Source of the DNA: Salvelinus alpinus
Taxonomy: Eukaryota; Chordata; Actinopteri; Salmoniformes; Salmonidae
NCBI RefSeq assembly: GCF_045679555.1
Contig: NC_092098.1
Span: forward strand, 17,559,038 to 17,623,037
Length of the DNA: 64,000 bases
Direction of reading: 5' to 3'
Shown: positions 11,244 through 24,555 of the stretch, piece after piece
Position numbering within the stretch: position 1 is the stretch's first letter
How the letters are laid out: every line of letters begins with the position of its first letter
Notes under the pieces: generated by a model
Databases searched by the model: none
What the model was told of the DNA's origin: nothing
Seen by the model: only the letters and a program-made list of their open reading frames with translations
Program-made: the position numbers and the translations under genes

Positions 11244-12326
11244 TCAGATCTTTAGATCGTCTAGTCTAGTCTTATTATTGCTGTGCTTGCTGGATCGACT
11301 GGGTCGCCGTTGGTTCTCTGCAGGCGACCCTGGAGCAGAACTGGAGCCTTTATTTTCTGTGGTGTCACCCCCTTCTGGTTTACTGTTCATCTCTACGGCC
11401 AGGTTATCTCTGTTCTGCTTGTAAGCCACTTTGCTGCTGTAGGGGTGGTAGGCAGTGTCAGGCTCAGTTAAGATGTACTCGTCTGCATGGTAGGGCTCGG
11501 GGGCTGGGAGGTGCCTGGGGAAGTAGTTATAGTTCGGGTCAAAGGGCACTACTGCCTCGCTGGGGGCCTTGTACCCTGCCTCAAATGTGGACTGGGCACG
11601 TCTATACCGGAGGCCCTGGCGGCACTTGGTGAACCCCAGGTGATACATCTCGACTAGGTTCAGTAGCAGTGAGATGAACGCCACTGCCAGCATGAAGAGG
11701 ATGAAGATTGTCTTTTCTGTGGGCCTGGAGATGTAGCAGTTCACCACGTTGGGGCAGGGTGAGCGGTTACAGGTGTACAGTGGCTTCAGCTCAAACCCAT
11801 ACAGCAGGTACTGAGCTACGATAAATCCCACCTCAAACAGGGTCTTGAAGATGATGTTGAAGACATAGGTGCGCAGCAGGACCCCTCGCAGGCGGATGCG
11901 GCCCTGATCGTCCCGGACTGGGGGCTTCTTGGGCTTGGTGTCGGGCAGCAGCTGCTGCTTGTCATTGTGGATGGCCAGCTGCGCAGCCAAGTCTTTCTCC
12001 TTCTGCTTCTGTTTCTCCTCCATGCGCACCAGGTGCAGGATGTGGCCCAGGTAGATCAGAGTGGGCGTGGACACAAAGATGATCTGCAGCACCCAGAAGC
12101 GGATGTGAGAGATGGGGAAAGTCTTGTCATAGCAGACATTTTGACAACCAGGCTGCTTGGTGTCGCAGGTGAAGCCAGACTGCTCGTCACCCCACACCTT
12201 CTCAGCTGCAGCTCCCAACACCAGGATCCTGAAGATGAAGAGCACGGTCAGCCAGACCTTGCCCACTACAGTGGAGTGCTCCTGGGCACTCTCCAACAGC
12301 TTGCCCAACAAGTTCCAGTCCCCCAT
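11244..12326 (-). CDS. Gap junction alpha-type connexin (Cx40/gja5-like), 360 aa, single coding exon
   Basis: A gap-junction channel subunit of the plasma membrane; six form a hemichannel. Start [10 protein letters not shown] is the alpha-group N-terminus. Four membrane segments lie at about 22-42, 76-97, 156-177 and 207-230. The first extracellular loop has Cys54, Cys61, Cys65 (C-x6-C-x3-C) and the second has Cys186, Cys191, Cys197 (C-x4-C-x5-C), followed by SRPTEKTIF. The long cytoplasmic loop is charged and Lys/Glu-rich. The tail ends RLDDLKI, close to the RxDDLxV/I ending of Cx40/Cx43. Overall it looks closest to Cx40, but teleosts have alpha connexins lost in mammals, so I assign no symbol. 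It lies 6.6 kb from gjb1 on the same strand. A 5' non-coding exon is expected upstream; none was identified. Confidence 0.95.
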   Translation of the reverse strand: MGDWNLLGKLLESAQEHSTVVGKVWLTVLFIFRILVLGAAAEKVWGDEQSGFTCDTKQPGCQNVCYDKTFPISHIRFWVLQIIFVSTPTLIYLGHILHLVRMEEKQKQKEKDLAAQLAIHNDKQQLLPDTKPKKPPVRDDQGRIRLRGVLLRTYVFNIIFKTLFEVGFIVAQYLLYGFELKPLYTCNRSPCPNVVNCYISRPTEKTIFILFMLAVAFISLLLNLVEMYHLGFTKCRQGLRYRRAQSTFEAGYKAPSEAVVPFDPNYNYFPRHLPAPEPYHADEYILTEPDTAYHPYSSKVAYKQNRDNLAVEMNSKPEGGDTTENKGSSSAPGSPAENQRRPSRSSKHSNNKTRLDDLKI

Positions 12327-13239
12327 AGTGGCTCACTCATAGGCTCAGTCCTACAGAGAGATCCAAAACAGGAACCTGCAATCAGAATAAAAACATACAA
12401 ACTAATGCACTGCATAAGAAACAACATCACAATTGCATTGAAAACCGTTGCATAATAACTTGGAGAGCTTGAGAAAAATGCCTCGCCATTACTATATCAT
12501 TACACCTAGGGTGGCATAATAAATGTACCTACGTGATGCATTTTCATTTGTAATGTATTTGGTTGTAAACTCATGCATTTGAAGATAAGAGCCAAATATT
12601 TTTACTGTGGCCTTTCCAACTCAATAATTTGTTTCTAGTTTTTGGCTGAGGTGTTTTGAGAGGGTTTCTGTAAATTAACCGGATTCACTATCATATATGA
12701 GGTTCTGCTTCAAGTTTATGTGGTTCTGTTTCTTCTAGCATGAAAACATTTGTCAATAACTTAATTTGGTCTATGCACCATGCAGAGACCAACTAATAAG
12801 TGAGATTGGTGCTTCCTGGTAATAATTTGCCATAATTTATCTGAAGAGAAAGTAATGTCCAGACTTTGAATCATTACCAACCTATGGCCTTGTCATTTCC
12901 ACACAATTTATTTTTCACAACCTGGAGCCCTAATCCTTAACATTTCTCCAAAATGTGAGAAGTTCTGAAAAACATGAAAAATTGTGTAATGTTGGTCATG
13001 TTCCTAGGTTATTGCCATATGCTTGTGAAATGTCTTGTAGAAAAGCTCAGGATGGTGTGTATGCATATTTTGGGGTTTTCCCTTCATTATCCTGAGATAA
13101 ATACTTTTCCTCAAAGTTCCTCTGTTTTTATTAGCATGTTTGATTTAATGAACACACCCCAGGCAACAGCAGGATATCCACCCTTAAAGTAACACCTGTT
13201 TCCTTGAGGAGAAACCTCCCATCAAGCAGACCACTATCT
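12327..13239. other. Intergenic, upstream of the alpha connexin
   Basis: It should hold the promoter and 5' non-coding exon of the connexin gene. I can identify neither a TATA box nor an exon border with confidence. No mobile element seen. Confidence 0.4.
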
Positions 13240-13392
13240 AAGGTTGCATAATTCTGGTAACTTTCCCCAAATTCCCAGGTTTCCAGAAATCCTGGTTGGA
13301 GGATTACAGATTTCCTGTTTTTTGTCACTTTATTACGGGAATCTTTCAACCAGAATTTCTGGGAATTTCGGAAAGTTTGCAGCCTTACAATG
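13240..13392. repeat. Small foldback (MITE-like) repeat
   Basis: Two imperfect arms face each other: CAAATTCCCAGGTTTCCAGA on the left, and on the right (minus strand) CGAAATTCCCAGAAATTCTG. The outer ends GGTTGCA and TGCAGCC are also near-complementary. About 150 bp, no coding content. Confidence 0.45.
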
Positions 13393-13446
13393 TAATTTTA
13401 TTCATTATAGGTGAGATATGAGCACGATGTATGAATGGATGATGTA

Positions 13447-13966
13447 CAGGTAACTGCCAAAATAAAGGAAACACCAACATAAAGTGTCTAAATAGGGCGT
13501 TGGGGCACCACGAGCCGCCAGAACAGCTTCAATGCGCCTTGGTAAAGTTGGCATAGATTCTACAAGTGTCTGGAACTCTATTGGAGGAATGTGACACCAT
13601 TCTTCCACGAGAAATTCCATAATTTGGTGTTTTGTTAATGGTGGTGGAAAACGCTGTCTCAGGTGTCGCTCCAGAATCTCCCACAATTGGCTTGAGATCT
13701 GGTGACTGAGACGGCTATGGCATATGGTTTACATCATTTTCATGCTCATCAAACCATTCAGTGACCACTTGTCACTCCCACCAGGATAAAAATGATTCTC
13801 CATAGGTTGAAGGCGATCATTCAGAATATCTGTGTATTTATTGGTGTTTACCTTGCCCTCTAAGGGGTTGAGCAGACCTAAACCATGCCAGGAAAAAGTA
13901 CCCCACACCATAACAGCCACCAGAACCCTCAATTACTCGTGCTTCCTTCATTTTGGCAGTTACCTG
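13447..13966 (-). mobile_element. Internally deleted Tc1-like element
   Basis: Perfect 17-bp ends (left CAGGTAACTGCCAAAAT, right its complement) within TA. The minus strand keeps the transposase C-terminus (LVEEWCHIPPIEFQTLVES then MPTLPRRIEAVLAARG, 13500-13640) and a middle piece (VWGTFSWHGLGLLNPLEG) in altered order. Non-autonomous, 520 bp. The family also occurs at 17041-17898. Confidence 0.83.
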
Positions 13967-15720
13967 TATATTAATCACACTCCTTGTATTTAATGGTAGG
14001 CTACTTTATATGTTGTATTTAGTGTATACAGTATGTGATAGCATATCAGGAACAGATCATAGAAATAGGTTGTCTCCCATTTAAAAGGTTATAGAGCAGT
14101 ATATGTATCTCATACTGATCCTGTTAATAGTCCCAAAAGTGAATAGTCCCCTGCCTGTCATTTTAGTAATACAGGTATCATGTATGAATGTCCATTGCAT
14201 GAAGACTAAGTACTGACTGTACCCACTACCCAGAGAGTATGCCCTGGAGCAGGTGGTGGCCTGGCCACTCTAGCTTACTGCCAGGCAGTGTAAACTGAAG
14301 ATCAGATGGAGGAGCTCCAAGACACACATACTGACACACACATGGCAGGTTGCAACTCTCCTCTCCCTAGATATAGATTTATGGTACATTCCCAGGGGTT
14401 GAGTGGATACTTTAGTAAACACACCTAGTCCTTGATGCAAGTTAAACTTGCCTCTGGAAGTTGCGGTCAGATTCCCAGATCAGTTTCCCCACAGGGATTT
14501 TAAAATGATAAAAAAACGAGGCTGCTGTTACCTAATAGCCTTTCGTGACAGTGTACATGTGGATCACCAATAACTTTTCTCAATCTAAGACTTGTCTGTT
14601 TACATTCATCATAGTCCATGATCTAATCATCTCTGACTTCATCTGTTAAATTCTGCTCTTATTACACAATAAATCATATTTTATAACAACACTGGCCTGG
14701 TTAGTAGACTGGACTGCAACTACACTGAAATGGCTGTCTTCCCTCATTACAGTTTGAAGTTGAACCATTTCAGAAATTCAGACACTAATACTGACCAACC
14801 TGCTTTTGGAGTTGTAATACACACTTTATTATGATACAGTGAAATGACACAATTACTGGCCTCTTGCAGTATGACTGCAGGGACCACTAATAAACATGAT
14901 TTTACAATGTATGTTTCTTCAGCTGAAACTTTTATAGACACAGTGTGTCAAGACCCACCTTCCCATGATGCTTATCTCCAGTGAAATTGCAGATCCAGTG
15001 GTGGCGTCTCCACTTTGGTCGCTATCCATCACAGTCTATACCGTGGTAATCCTGTTCCCGGCAAGACCATGTCCTTGGATAGTGATGACACTAGACTTCT
15101 AATGTTAAGCTATATTTTCTACAAATGGTTTCGACAAGTTTTTAGCTCTTGTTGAATCTGCTTACTTACGCCCAATAAATGTGTCCTGTAAAAGTAACCA
15201 CCAATAGGACCTCTGTAAGAACCCTTTTTCACTGTCAGTTAGCTAGGATGAGAGCACTCACTCCCTGTAGAGAATTATAAAGCCCACTGCTAAAGTGGTG
15301 TTTCTTTACAACTGAGTGGCGTGTAAGTAGTCCAATGGGGGGTGGGTTTAAATCTTGCGTGGTTTGGCTCTAAATATAATTCACTGTGAAGGGAGTGACT
15401 TTGCTATCACTAAAGGGGATGTGTGTGTGGGGTGGGGTGGGGGGGGTTGGAGTTGAAAGGTGAAGTGTTCCAAGTCCTGTGGCTGTGTGGGGGTGGGAGA
15501 GCATCAGAAAATGGAAAAAGGTGGACCCTCCCTTCTTTGTTATGGTTGGGATTGACTGGCACGTACTGTGTCATTGTTGACAGGCTGACAGGAATCTCAC
15601 AGTCTGTGGTGGTTGTAAATTCAGCAGAGGACATCCTTCCAAACAGAAGCAGTTATATTTACTTTCCCTAAAAGAGACAAAACCATGTTTGGTTAAACTG
15701 ACCTCGGTTCATTGTAGGGA
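13967..15720. other. Intergenic between the two connexins
   Basis: No coding exon or transposon recognised. A G-rich run lies at 15421-15450. Confidence 0.45.
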
Positions 15721-15781
15721 TGAAATCATACCCCTTTAAGCATCAAATTGTATGGTCAGATAAGTCAACAGAGAACACATA
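15721..15781. repeat. 61-bp segment, left copy of a distant perfect inverted repeat
   Basis: The exact reverse complement of 17563-17623. It ends 4 bp before a SINE tail. See the matching right copy. Confidence 0.95.
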
Positions 15782-15784
15782 GCA

Positions 15785-15860
15785 CATATAAGATAAGAAA
15801 ATAAGAATTTGTTCTTAACTGACTTGCCTAGTTAAATAAAGGTAAAATAAATAAAAATAT
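15785..15860 (+). repeat. SINE 3' tail
   Basis: AATAAGAATTTGTTCTTAAC, then GACTTGCCTAGTTAAATAAA and an A-rich end: the standard salmonid SINE 3' end without a head. Confidence 0.8.
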
Positions 15861-15997
15861 GGTACATTGCAAATCTGCACTTTGAAAGGCACAGTATGAA
15901 TGCTAACCATCAGAAATGATTGTTTATGGGTACTTTCGTGTGTGTAAAATATTACTGTTCTCCGATTTTTAATGAATAGATTTTACTTTTTGTTTTT

Positions 15998-16065
15998 GCA
16001 TTTACTATAAATCGCTCTGGATAAGAGCATCTGCTAAATGACAAAAATGTCAAATCTAAATGTTT
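15998..16065 (+). repeat. SINE tail fragment (second SINE family)
   Basis: ATCGCTCTGGATAAGAGCAT followed by CTGCTAAATGAC, the 3' body of the SINE seen complete at 8026-8190. Confidence 0.75.
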
Positions 16066-16069
16066 TACA

Positions 16070-17040
16070 AACAGATCAAATATGACTGTATTGAATTATT
16101 ACAATTATAATTATATTGATGTCACAAAATGTAGATATTTGTTACATTTGACTGTGTAAAACCTAGCAGTACTTATTTCTCTGAGAGTGAGGTGGATATA
16201 TAGTATTTTGCAAAAAAACATGACTATTTATCTTTTTGAAATGAAACCGTCAAGTGATAGATTTTAAACAAATCGTCGTTGAACCCCATGCCATGATTAG
16301 ATAGTGAAAAAACACATTTCTTTTAGAATTTCTTTAGACAATTAAAGCTAATCTGACAACATTTCTGAAAGTGGATATATACCATTTTGGAATGAAGCTC
16401 TTCATATGACCAAAATTTGCTGTATTTATCCAGCAAGAGTCTGATAGCAATAACTCCAGATAACATCTACATTTAGTGGAGCTATACATAGCGGACAGTG
16501 AAAATCATTGTGATTAAATGTCTTCCTTCTGTCAGACCTCACACCTCATAGACTCTATATATGGTCTCTATTGACGTGCTCTAGAAAAAGAGAAATGCCC
16601 TCACTCTTGCCCCTGCTAGGTCCAGCTGTCCCAAGGGTGAATATTTCTTAGGCTCAGAGGCTGACCCCTCACAAGGCTATGCTATTGATAACCTGGGACC
16701 ATGCACTCTACCCAGCCTGTCTGAGTCTTTAATCACTGAGGCTGCCTCAGACATTTCCTCACAGGCGGTCTGACAGCTCACGAGAACTCCAGCCTACCTC
16801 TGTCTTTTAGAAAGCTTCCCGAGACTTCATTATTTGATTGTGTTTAAATAATAAATCTATGAATTAAACTTTTCCCCCTTCAATTCTTACTCAATGGCAC
16901 TGTCAATTGATGACCATAACAGCAGAGAATCTATAAACCATTAGTACCTAATGTTTTTGCTTAGTTGTATATGTTAATGCTGCTCTCCTGTGGCGTTCTG
17001 AAGTATTACATAAAGGTAACATCACCTTGTAATGCAAGAC
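16070..17040. other. Intergenic, no element recognised
   Basis: AT-rich single-copy-looking sequence between the connexins. No exon or repeat could be named. Confidence 0.4.
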
Positions 17041-17276
17041 CACATACAAAATAAAGGAAACACTTGAGTAAATGAGGGATACAAAGTATATTGAAAGCAG
17101 GTGCTTCCACATGTGTGGTTCCTGAGTTTATTTACGCAATTAACATCCCATCATGCTTAGGGTCATGTATAAAAATGCCCAGTTGCTCATTGTTTTGGCT
17201 ACCAATCCTAGAAGAAGAGATCTCTGTGACTGAAAGAGAGGTCTCAAAGGAGCATTGGGGGTTTAAAGGGGGGGGG

Positions 17277-17623
<347 letters not shown>

Positions 17624-17898
17624 CATCTGTCTCACCAGATCTCAACCCTATTGAACACGTATGGAAGATTCTGGAGCGGTGCCTTAGATGACGTTTTCCA
17701 CCACCATCAACTAAACACCAAATGATGGAATTTCTTGTGAAAGAATGGTGCCTTATCCCTCCAATAGAGTTCCAGACACTTGTAGAATCTATGCCAACTT
17801 TACCAAGGCGCATTGAAGCTGTTCTGGTGGATCCTGGTGGCCCAACGCCCTATTAAGGCAATTTATGTTGGTGTTTCCTATATTTTGGCAGTTATCTG

Positions 17899-18973
17899 TA
17901 CATAAAGCATTCAGAATACACTCACAAGCATATATGCATATAGTTGTGTTTACTACCAGCTCATTATAATATTTCCATGTGGCTATTGTACATAATTAAA
18001 ATCGAGTATTTTATTAGGAATTTCTAATTTTATTAGGTACAGCAATAAAAACCAGTGCAAGACATTCAATATAAGAAGGCATGGTATACAACAAAACAGG
18101 GACTAAAATGCTATATATATTATGAAGTAAAAACTTTACAGTACCACAAATTCTAAACATCTATTATCCTTATACAGCAATGCTGTATATACTGGTAAGA
18201 AAAACAATGAGATAGACATTTAAACATGTTCTCTGATCATTCGGTTCTTCCATCGTAACTTAAACGTTGAAAGTTAAGCACATTTTCTCATTCATTATCC
18301 ATTCTATATTACTCTATACACTTGCATAATCAGTCTCATTCATAGCATTCAAACCACCATTCAGATGTCTTGAAGCACCCACTTGATATTTCACTATGAA
18401 AGTGAGGTAGTTATTAGTGGTGCTTTGGAATGGCCTCATTGTTATTAGTAATACTCCACTACAACCACCAGATGTTGGTTAAATTAACCACTTGGACAGT
18501 TTTCTTGGGTTAATATTTACAATGGACAATTGAACCCATGCCCAAGCTGTCCTAAGCACGCTACATTATCAGTGATTAAATTGGCTGTCAGGGATTGAAA
18601 AATATGTTTAAATCCTAATATAGAATAGATGATGAGATGGTTTAGTTGCTTGAATCTTGCAGAGCATACCGAAGACGGTATATTGAATTCAGCTGAATTT
18701 GAGGCGTTGCAAGTTAAGGGCACGTTAATAAAACAGTTTACCGTACTTTTCTTCGGTCTCCTCTTCTGTCGAGCTTGTGTCTATATCCAAATTGATATTG
18801 TCATTTTAATCACATCCATTTGAAGTGTCATTTCAACAAGTATAGAAAAAGTGTCGACACCTCATCATGGTGCAGTAAGCAGATTAATGAGTGTTGTTAA
18901 GGCCCTTACCTTGAGCTTTGCGCATGTTATGTAACCAATTAGAGTTATACTGCCCTGGTCCGTTTAGTTTGTT
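17899..18973. other. Intergenic, downstream of gjb1
   Basis: Probably contains the gjb1 3' UTR; no poly(A) signal chosen. No mobile element recognised. Confidence 0.4.
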
Positions 18974-19696
18974 CTAGTAAGAGCAGAGCTTTTGGGTGAT
19001 CCATGCCCCCATGGATGAGTCTCCAGCATTGCTTAAGTGCCTACCGCAAGCCTTCCCTGCCAGGAAGACCACCTCTGCGATGTTGAGCAGGATACAGATC
19101 CCTGACACAGCCAGCATGAACACAGTGAAGACAGTCTTCTCTGTGGGCCTGGACACAAAGCAGTCCACCGTGTTGGGGCAGGGGTACGAGTCACACTTGA
19201 CTAGCCTGATCATCTTGTAGCCGGGGTAGATCATGTAGAAGAGATACATGAAGGTCACTTCGAAGATGATGCGGAAGAACAGGCTGATGATATATGTCCA
19301 CCAGAGGGCACCTGTGATCTTCATCTTCTGGGTCTTGATCTGCTCCAGGTCCTTGGGGCTGGCCCGGCCAGACAGTTTATAGAGCTTCTTGTCGATGTGT
19401 CGGCGATGGGCAACATGCATGGCCACCAGCAGGGCCGGGGTGGACACCAAGATGAGCTGCAGGGCCCACAGACGGATGTGTGAGATGGGGAAGAAGTGGT
19501 CATAACAGACGCTGTTGCAGCCGGGCTGCTGGGTATTACAGGTGAAGCCGGACTTCTCGTCGCCCCACACACTCTCTGCTGCAACCACCAGGACCAGGAT
19601 ACGGAAGATGAAGAGGACAGAGAGCCAGATGCGACCGATGCCCGTGGAGTGTCTGTTTACACCGCTGATGACGGCATAAAAGGACGCCCAGTTCAT
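18974..19696 (-). CDS. gjb1: Gap junction beta-1 protein (connexin 32 orthologue), 240 aa
   Basis: A connexin of myelinating glia, liver and other epithelia in vertebrates. [20 protein letters not shown] begins like human GJB1. Loop 1 has Cys53, Cys60, Cys64; loop 2 has Cys168, Cys173, Cys179, followed by [16 protein letters not shown]. Four membrane segments lie at about 21-40, 76-96, 131-157 and 188-213. The cytoplasmic loop is short, as in beta connexins. The tail is only about 25 residues after TM4, shorter than the human one (about 70), and ends CSY, without the CSAC end I remember for human Cx32. A protein near 27 kDa fits the remembered zebrafish Cx27.5. The coding region is one exon, as usual. 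Confidence 0.96.
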   Translation of the reverse strand: MNWASFYAVISGVNRHSTGIGRIWLSVLFIFRILVLVVAAESVWGDEKSGFTCNTQQPGCNSVCYDHFFPISHIRLWALQLILVSTPALLVAMHVAHRRHIDKKLYKLSGRASPKDLEQIKTQKMKITGALWWTYIISLFFRIIFEVTFMYLFYMIYPGYKMIRLVKCDSYPCPNTVDCFVSRPTEKTVFTVFMLAVSGICILLNIAEVVFLAGKACGRHLSNAGDSSMGAWITQKLCSY

Positions 19697-20696
19697 TTTC
19701 GATTCCAGGTCTGAAAAACAAGGATAGCATTAAAATGATTTCATTGTAGAAGCTAATAGGTCAACAATGTTGATCATTTGTTGATAATTTTGCATAAAAA
19801 AATGTGCCTTACATACGTTAATTATTTCCACAAGATTTCTTTATACAAATACTAATTGCACGGATTGTTACTAAAAACACAGATCTCACATAACCCGATT
19901 CACCAGTCAACAACACTGTCCGACCAGCACTGGTCAGCGACTGAGATATTGGGAAATCTCAATAAAGCCATCCCATTCTTTAAAAGCAGAATCCCCCAAG
20001 ACTAATTCCATATTCTTCAAATCCAACAGCAACTGAGCTCTCTCCAGCTTGCTAAATTTCAGATCTATTTAATTCCATTCCAGTCATTCCTGCCATGCCA
20101 GAAGAAGAGACTTGGAGAGATGGAGAGGTTACCAAGCTCAACAGGAGGTGTAAGAGGCATAGGCGGCACCCAGGGTGGAGGACAACGTTGACCCGCCGGT
20201 GTAGCATGGACATTGATGTGCGTCCAGTGGAAAACCAAGCCTCTCTACCAGCCCTGACTTTGGTGTGCGGCTTAAGAGCGCAAGTCTTTGGTCTGGCAAA
20301 ACACATCATGTGATCTTTTTTCCCAAAGTCACTGGCAAGGGTGTAACTGCCCCCATGTGACCATTGTGCCATGTTGACACTGGCACTAACCTGCATGGTA
20401 TATCTGTTGTCTTCCCACAGCCAGACTGACCACAGACTGGGGTCGTAGTGGTGACTTTCATTAAATGTTCTATAATATTTGAAGTGCGATAACAAAAACT
20501 ATGATATGTCAATGCAAATTGTCCCTACAAATAACAGGGTTCAGGTCTATTTCACTTTAACTCATTCAAATCAATATATAATGATTTCCAAAATAAAGAG
20601 ATTATGATTTCCAAAATAAAACCTTTACTTAAAGCTATTATTCAAGATGTGCATGTTTTATTTTCTTACAGTGTGCACCCCTGATTTTCTTAGATA
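19697..20696. other. gjb1 upstream region
   Basis: Holds the gjb1 promoter and 5' UTR. A 147-codon minus-strand frame (20052-20495) shows no family resemblance and is not called. No repeat recognised. Confidence 0.4.
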
Positions 20697-21781
20697 CACT
20701 ATATATACAAAAGTATGTGGACACCCCTTCAAATTAGTGGATTCGGCTATTTCAGACACACCCGTTGCTGACAGCTGTATAGAATTGAGCACATAGCCAT
20801 GCAATCTCCATAGATAAACATTGGCAGTAGAATGGCCTCACTGAAGAGCTCAGTGACTTTCAACATGGCTCCGTCACAGGATATCACCTTTCTAACAAGT
20901 CAGTTTGTCAAATTCCTGCCCTGCTAGAGCTGCCCCGGTCAACTGTTGTTATTGTATAGTGTAAAAGTCTAGGAGCAACAACGGCTCAGCTGTTAAGTGG
21001 TAGGACACACAAGCTCACAGAACGGAACTGCTGAGTGCTGAAGCATGTAACGCGTAAAAATTGTCTGTCCTCGAGTGCAACACTCATTCCCAAGTTCCAA
21101 ACTGTCTCTGGAAGCAATGTCAGCACAATAACTGTTCGTCGGGAGCTTCATGAAATGGGTTTCCATGGCCGAGCAGCCGAGCAGCCGCACACAAGCCTAA
21201 GATCACCATGCGCAATGCCAAGTGTCGGCTGGAGTGGTGTAAAGCTCCCCGCCATTGGACTCTGGAGCAGTGGAAACATGTTCTCTGGAGTGATGAATAA
21301 CGCTTCACCATCTGGCAGTCCGATGGACAAATCTGGGTTTGGTGGATACCAGGAGAACGCTACTTGCCCAAATGCATAGTGCCAACTGTAAAGTTTGGTG
21401 GAGGAGGAATGGTCTGGGGCTGTTTTTCATGGTTCGGGCTAGGCCCCTTAGTTCCAGTGAAGGGAAATCTTAATGCTACAGCATACAATGACATTCTAGA
21501 TTATTCTGTGCTTCCAACTTTGTGGCAACCGTTGGGATGAATTGGAATGCCGACTGCGAGCCAGGCCACATCGCCCAACATCAGTGCCCGACCTCACTAA
21601 TGCTCTTGTGGCTAAATGGGAGGATGTTCCCACAGTAATGTTCCAACATATAGTGGAAAGCCTTCCCAGAAGAGTGGAGGCTGTTATAGCAGCAAAGGGA
21701 GGGCCAACTCCATATTAGTGCCCATGATTTTGGAACGAGATGTTCAATGAGCAGGTGTCCACATACTTTTGGTCATGTAGT
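20697..21781 (+). mobile_element. Tc1-like transposon, same family as 8345-9708
   Basis: Ends CACTATATATACAAAAGTAT and, on the right, ACATACTTTTGGTCATGTAG. Transposase traces run in order from the N-terminal region (20840-21190) to the C-terminus (21640-21715, around GRVEAVIAAKG-like sequence) but are broken many times. It serves as the empty-site reference for the SINE at 8712-9172. Confidence 0.85.
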
Positions 21782-22621
21782 CTATTTTACAAGCAATCTA
21801 TTGTGTGGCTGTTACTGGTTATGAAAAATTAAATAGAACCCAAATGGTGCGTTTAAATCATGTTAATACATCAAATACAGCTTTTTAAGGATAGTTTTAG
21901 AATTTTAGAAACCTATTCACCAACATGTAAATCATGACAACAAAAGGAAAATAAAAATGTTTTTTGTACACTTAATTTAGATTTCACAGTTGTAACAAAT
22001 TATTAAATGCATAACATTACCTTCAGTAGAAGTACTGCACAAACACACCAAGCAATAATTGAGTTGCCATTAGTATAGAAATAGTTTTTTCCATTAGTGA
22101 CTATGTGAGACAAAACACCATGAGTTTGCATTGCTAATGATTTCTCTCACACTAGCCACTGCCCTGCACAGTCAGTCATATGCTCTTGTGTGAATAATTT
22201 ACATACAATAGCTGCTTTTATTGGATCCAACAAGCCCCTTTAGAATTCGCCTACCCTCAGCAAAGGAAATAATCTGTGTGGACACAAAGAAGCCTGTCCT
22301 ATCTATTGTGAACTGTGCTGCAAGGGAAGTGGAGGCTCCTTTTGACGCAATACGGAGTAAAAAGTACAAAATCCAAACAAAGAAAGTCTAACCACATGCA
22401 GAGGGAGTAAATCTTATAGATAACGGTTGAGAAATAAATGCTTGCTGTGTGCGATATTTCCAAAGACATTCTAACCTTTCCTTGTATACCCACCTGCTGT
22501 CAAAAGGTTCAGAGGAATACTCTTAAATAGTCTTAAAGAAGCCTCAGACAGATCCACATCTAGAGGGAGCTAGGTCCAAGTATGACACACTAGCCTTGTT
22601 TATGCCTGCCGCTGAAGAGTT

Positions 22622-23430
22622 GCAAAGAAAAAGCTTAAGATCGGAAAAAGAACACAGACACTGGACAGAGGAACTCTCCCTAGAAGGCCAATATCCCGGA
22701 GCCTCCTCTTCACTGTTGACATTGAGACAGCTGTTTTGTGGGTACTATTTATGAAGCTGCCAGTTGAGGACTTGTGAGGTGTCTGTTTCTCAAACCAGAC
22801 ACTCTAATGTACTTGTCCTCTTACTCAGTTGTGCACCGGGGCCTCCCACTCTTCTTTCTATTCTGGTTAGAGACAGTTTGCCCTGTTCTGTGAAGGGAGT
22901 AATACATTGCGTTGTACGAGATCTTCAGTTTCTTGGCAATTTCTCGCATGGAATAGCCTTAATTTCTCTGAACAAGAATAGACTGACGAGTTTCAGAAGA
23001 AAGGTCTTTGTTTCTGTCCATTTTGAGCCTGTAATCTAACCCACAAATGCTGATGCTCCAGATACTTAACTAGTCTGAAGAAGGCCAGTTAATTGCTTCT
23101 TTAATCAGAACAACAGTTTTTAGCTGTGCTAACATAATTGCAAAAGGGTTTTCTAATGATCAATTAGCCTTTTAAAATTATAAACTTGGATTAGCTAACA
23201 CAACGTGCCATTGGAACACAGGAGTGATGGTTGCTGATAATGGGCCTCTGTAAGCCTATGTAGATATTCCATAAAAAATCTGCCGTTTCCAGCTACAATT
23301 ATTATTTACAACATTAACAACGTCTACACTGTACTTCTGATCAATTTGATGTTATTTTAATGGACAATTTTTTGGGTATTTTCTTTCAAAAACAAGGACA
23401 TTTTTAAGTGACCCCAAACTTTTGAACGGT
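22622..23430 (-). mobile_element. Tc1-like element, 5' half, minus strand
   Basis: The element begins at 23430 reading ACCGTTCAAAAGTTTGGGGT. Minus-strand translation gives a degenerate Tc1 N-terminus ([17 protein letters not shown]-like, near 23020-22960). It stops at about 22622 without a 3' end. The sister copy is 28993-29823. Confidence 0.8.
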
Positions 23431-23787
23431 AGTAGTAACGGTAGTAATTGCATCAAGAAGTTCCTCTGTAATTTCACCTTCACATGAGTCTTTCTGTATG
23501 GCTGTTAATTTTACATTATTAATAGAAGAAAATCCACACAATTAGCTTCGGTTAGAGGAGACTGAAACACCTTTTTAGCATTGCTTTTCCTTAGGGTGCA
23601 TTTTAGTCTCTCAGTTTTTATTGTTATTCATTTGTTTTTTATCCTCTTATGTTTGTTGTGCAGTAAATATTTCAGTTTATATTGTCTTTGTTTTTTATTT
23701 GTTTTTTTCCTGTGAAGTGAATTGCGTTGCAGTAATGTCTGAAATGTGCTATATAAATAAAGCTTGATTTAATTTTATTTCACTTTT

Positions 23788-24555
23788 TCCTGCTCTTGTC
23801 CACATTCTGATTGTGCCCACATTTTGTCAAATATGTCTACACATGGCATTCAAATGTGTCTCTGTCAACTGTTTCCACATTGTGCCCACATTTCCTGGCC
23901 CCTCCCTATACGCAAATTCTTTCAAAATAATATTTATTTATTTTAAGACACATATTGATCCATAAGTCTATGGTGCCACCTTTCAAATATTGATTTAAAT
24001 GGTTTCACTGTCCAGTTCCATCTATCAATCAATCAAATGTATTTATAAAGCCCTTTTTACAGTTGTGCTTATACAAAAACCCAGCCTAAAACCACAGAGA
24101 CAGCAATACAGATATAGAAGAACAGTGGAAAAACTATCTAGAAATGCAGGAACCTAGGAAGACACCTAGAGAGGTGCCAGGCTCTGAGGGGTAGCCAGTC
24201 CTCTTCTGGCTGTGCCAGGTGGAGATTACAGGAGTACATGGCCATTAAGGTCAAATCGTTGTTCAAACTTTCATAGGTGACCAGCAGGGTCAAATAATAA
24301 TCACAGAGGGTGTAACAGGTCAGCACCTCAGGAGTAAACATCAGTTGGCTTTTCATAGTCGAGCATTCAGAGGTAGAGACAGGTGGTGCAGGAGAGAGTG
24401 AGTCTACACTTGTAAGATATCCAGACATAACGTGTGCCCGTCTACCTCCGAAGGTGGTCAGGAAGATCTGATCACAATCAGACCATAATGTGTCTTTTAA
24501 TAATCTACACCTGTCTGGAAATGTGGGCACAATCAGAATGTGGACAAGATCAGGA
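23788..24555. mobile_element. Non-autonomous element with 37-bp terminal inverted repeats
   Basis: Bases 23788-23824 are the reverse complement of 24519-24555 with one mismatch; both contain CTTGTCCACATTCTGATTGT. The interior holds a separate dispersed repeat (24027-24480). No transposase visible. Superfamily not assigned. Confidence 0.65.
24027..24480 (-). repeat. Dispersed salmonid repeat, possibly a LINE 3' region
   Basis: It begins AATCAAATGTATTTATAAAG and continues with AACCTAGGAAGACACCTAGA and GGTAGCCAGTCCTCTTCTGG. I recognise it as a repeated salmonid sequence. The AATCAAAT end, read on the minus strand, resembles a LINE tail. Family uncertain. Confidence 0.5.

Noticed and set aside
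11967-12455. 162-codon plus-strand frame across the alpha connexin
   Set aside because: Shadow of the connexin reading frame on the other strand.
20052-20495. 147-codon minus-strand open frame upstream of gjb1
   Set aside because: No family resemblance, no splice context, composition like random sequence.
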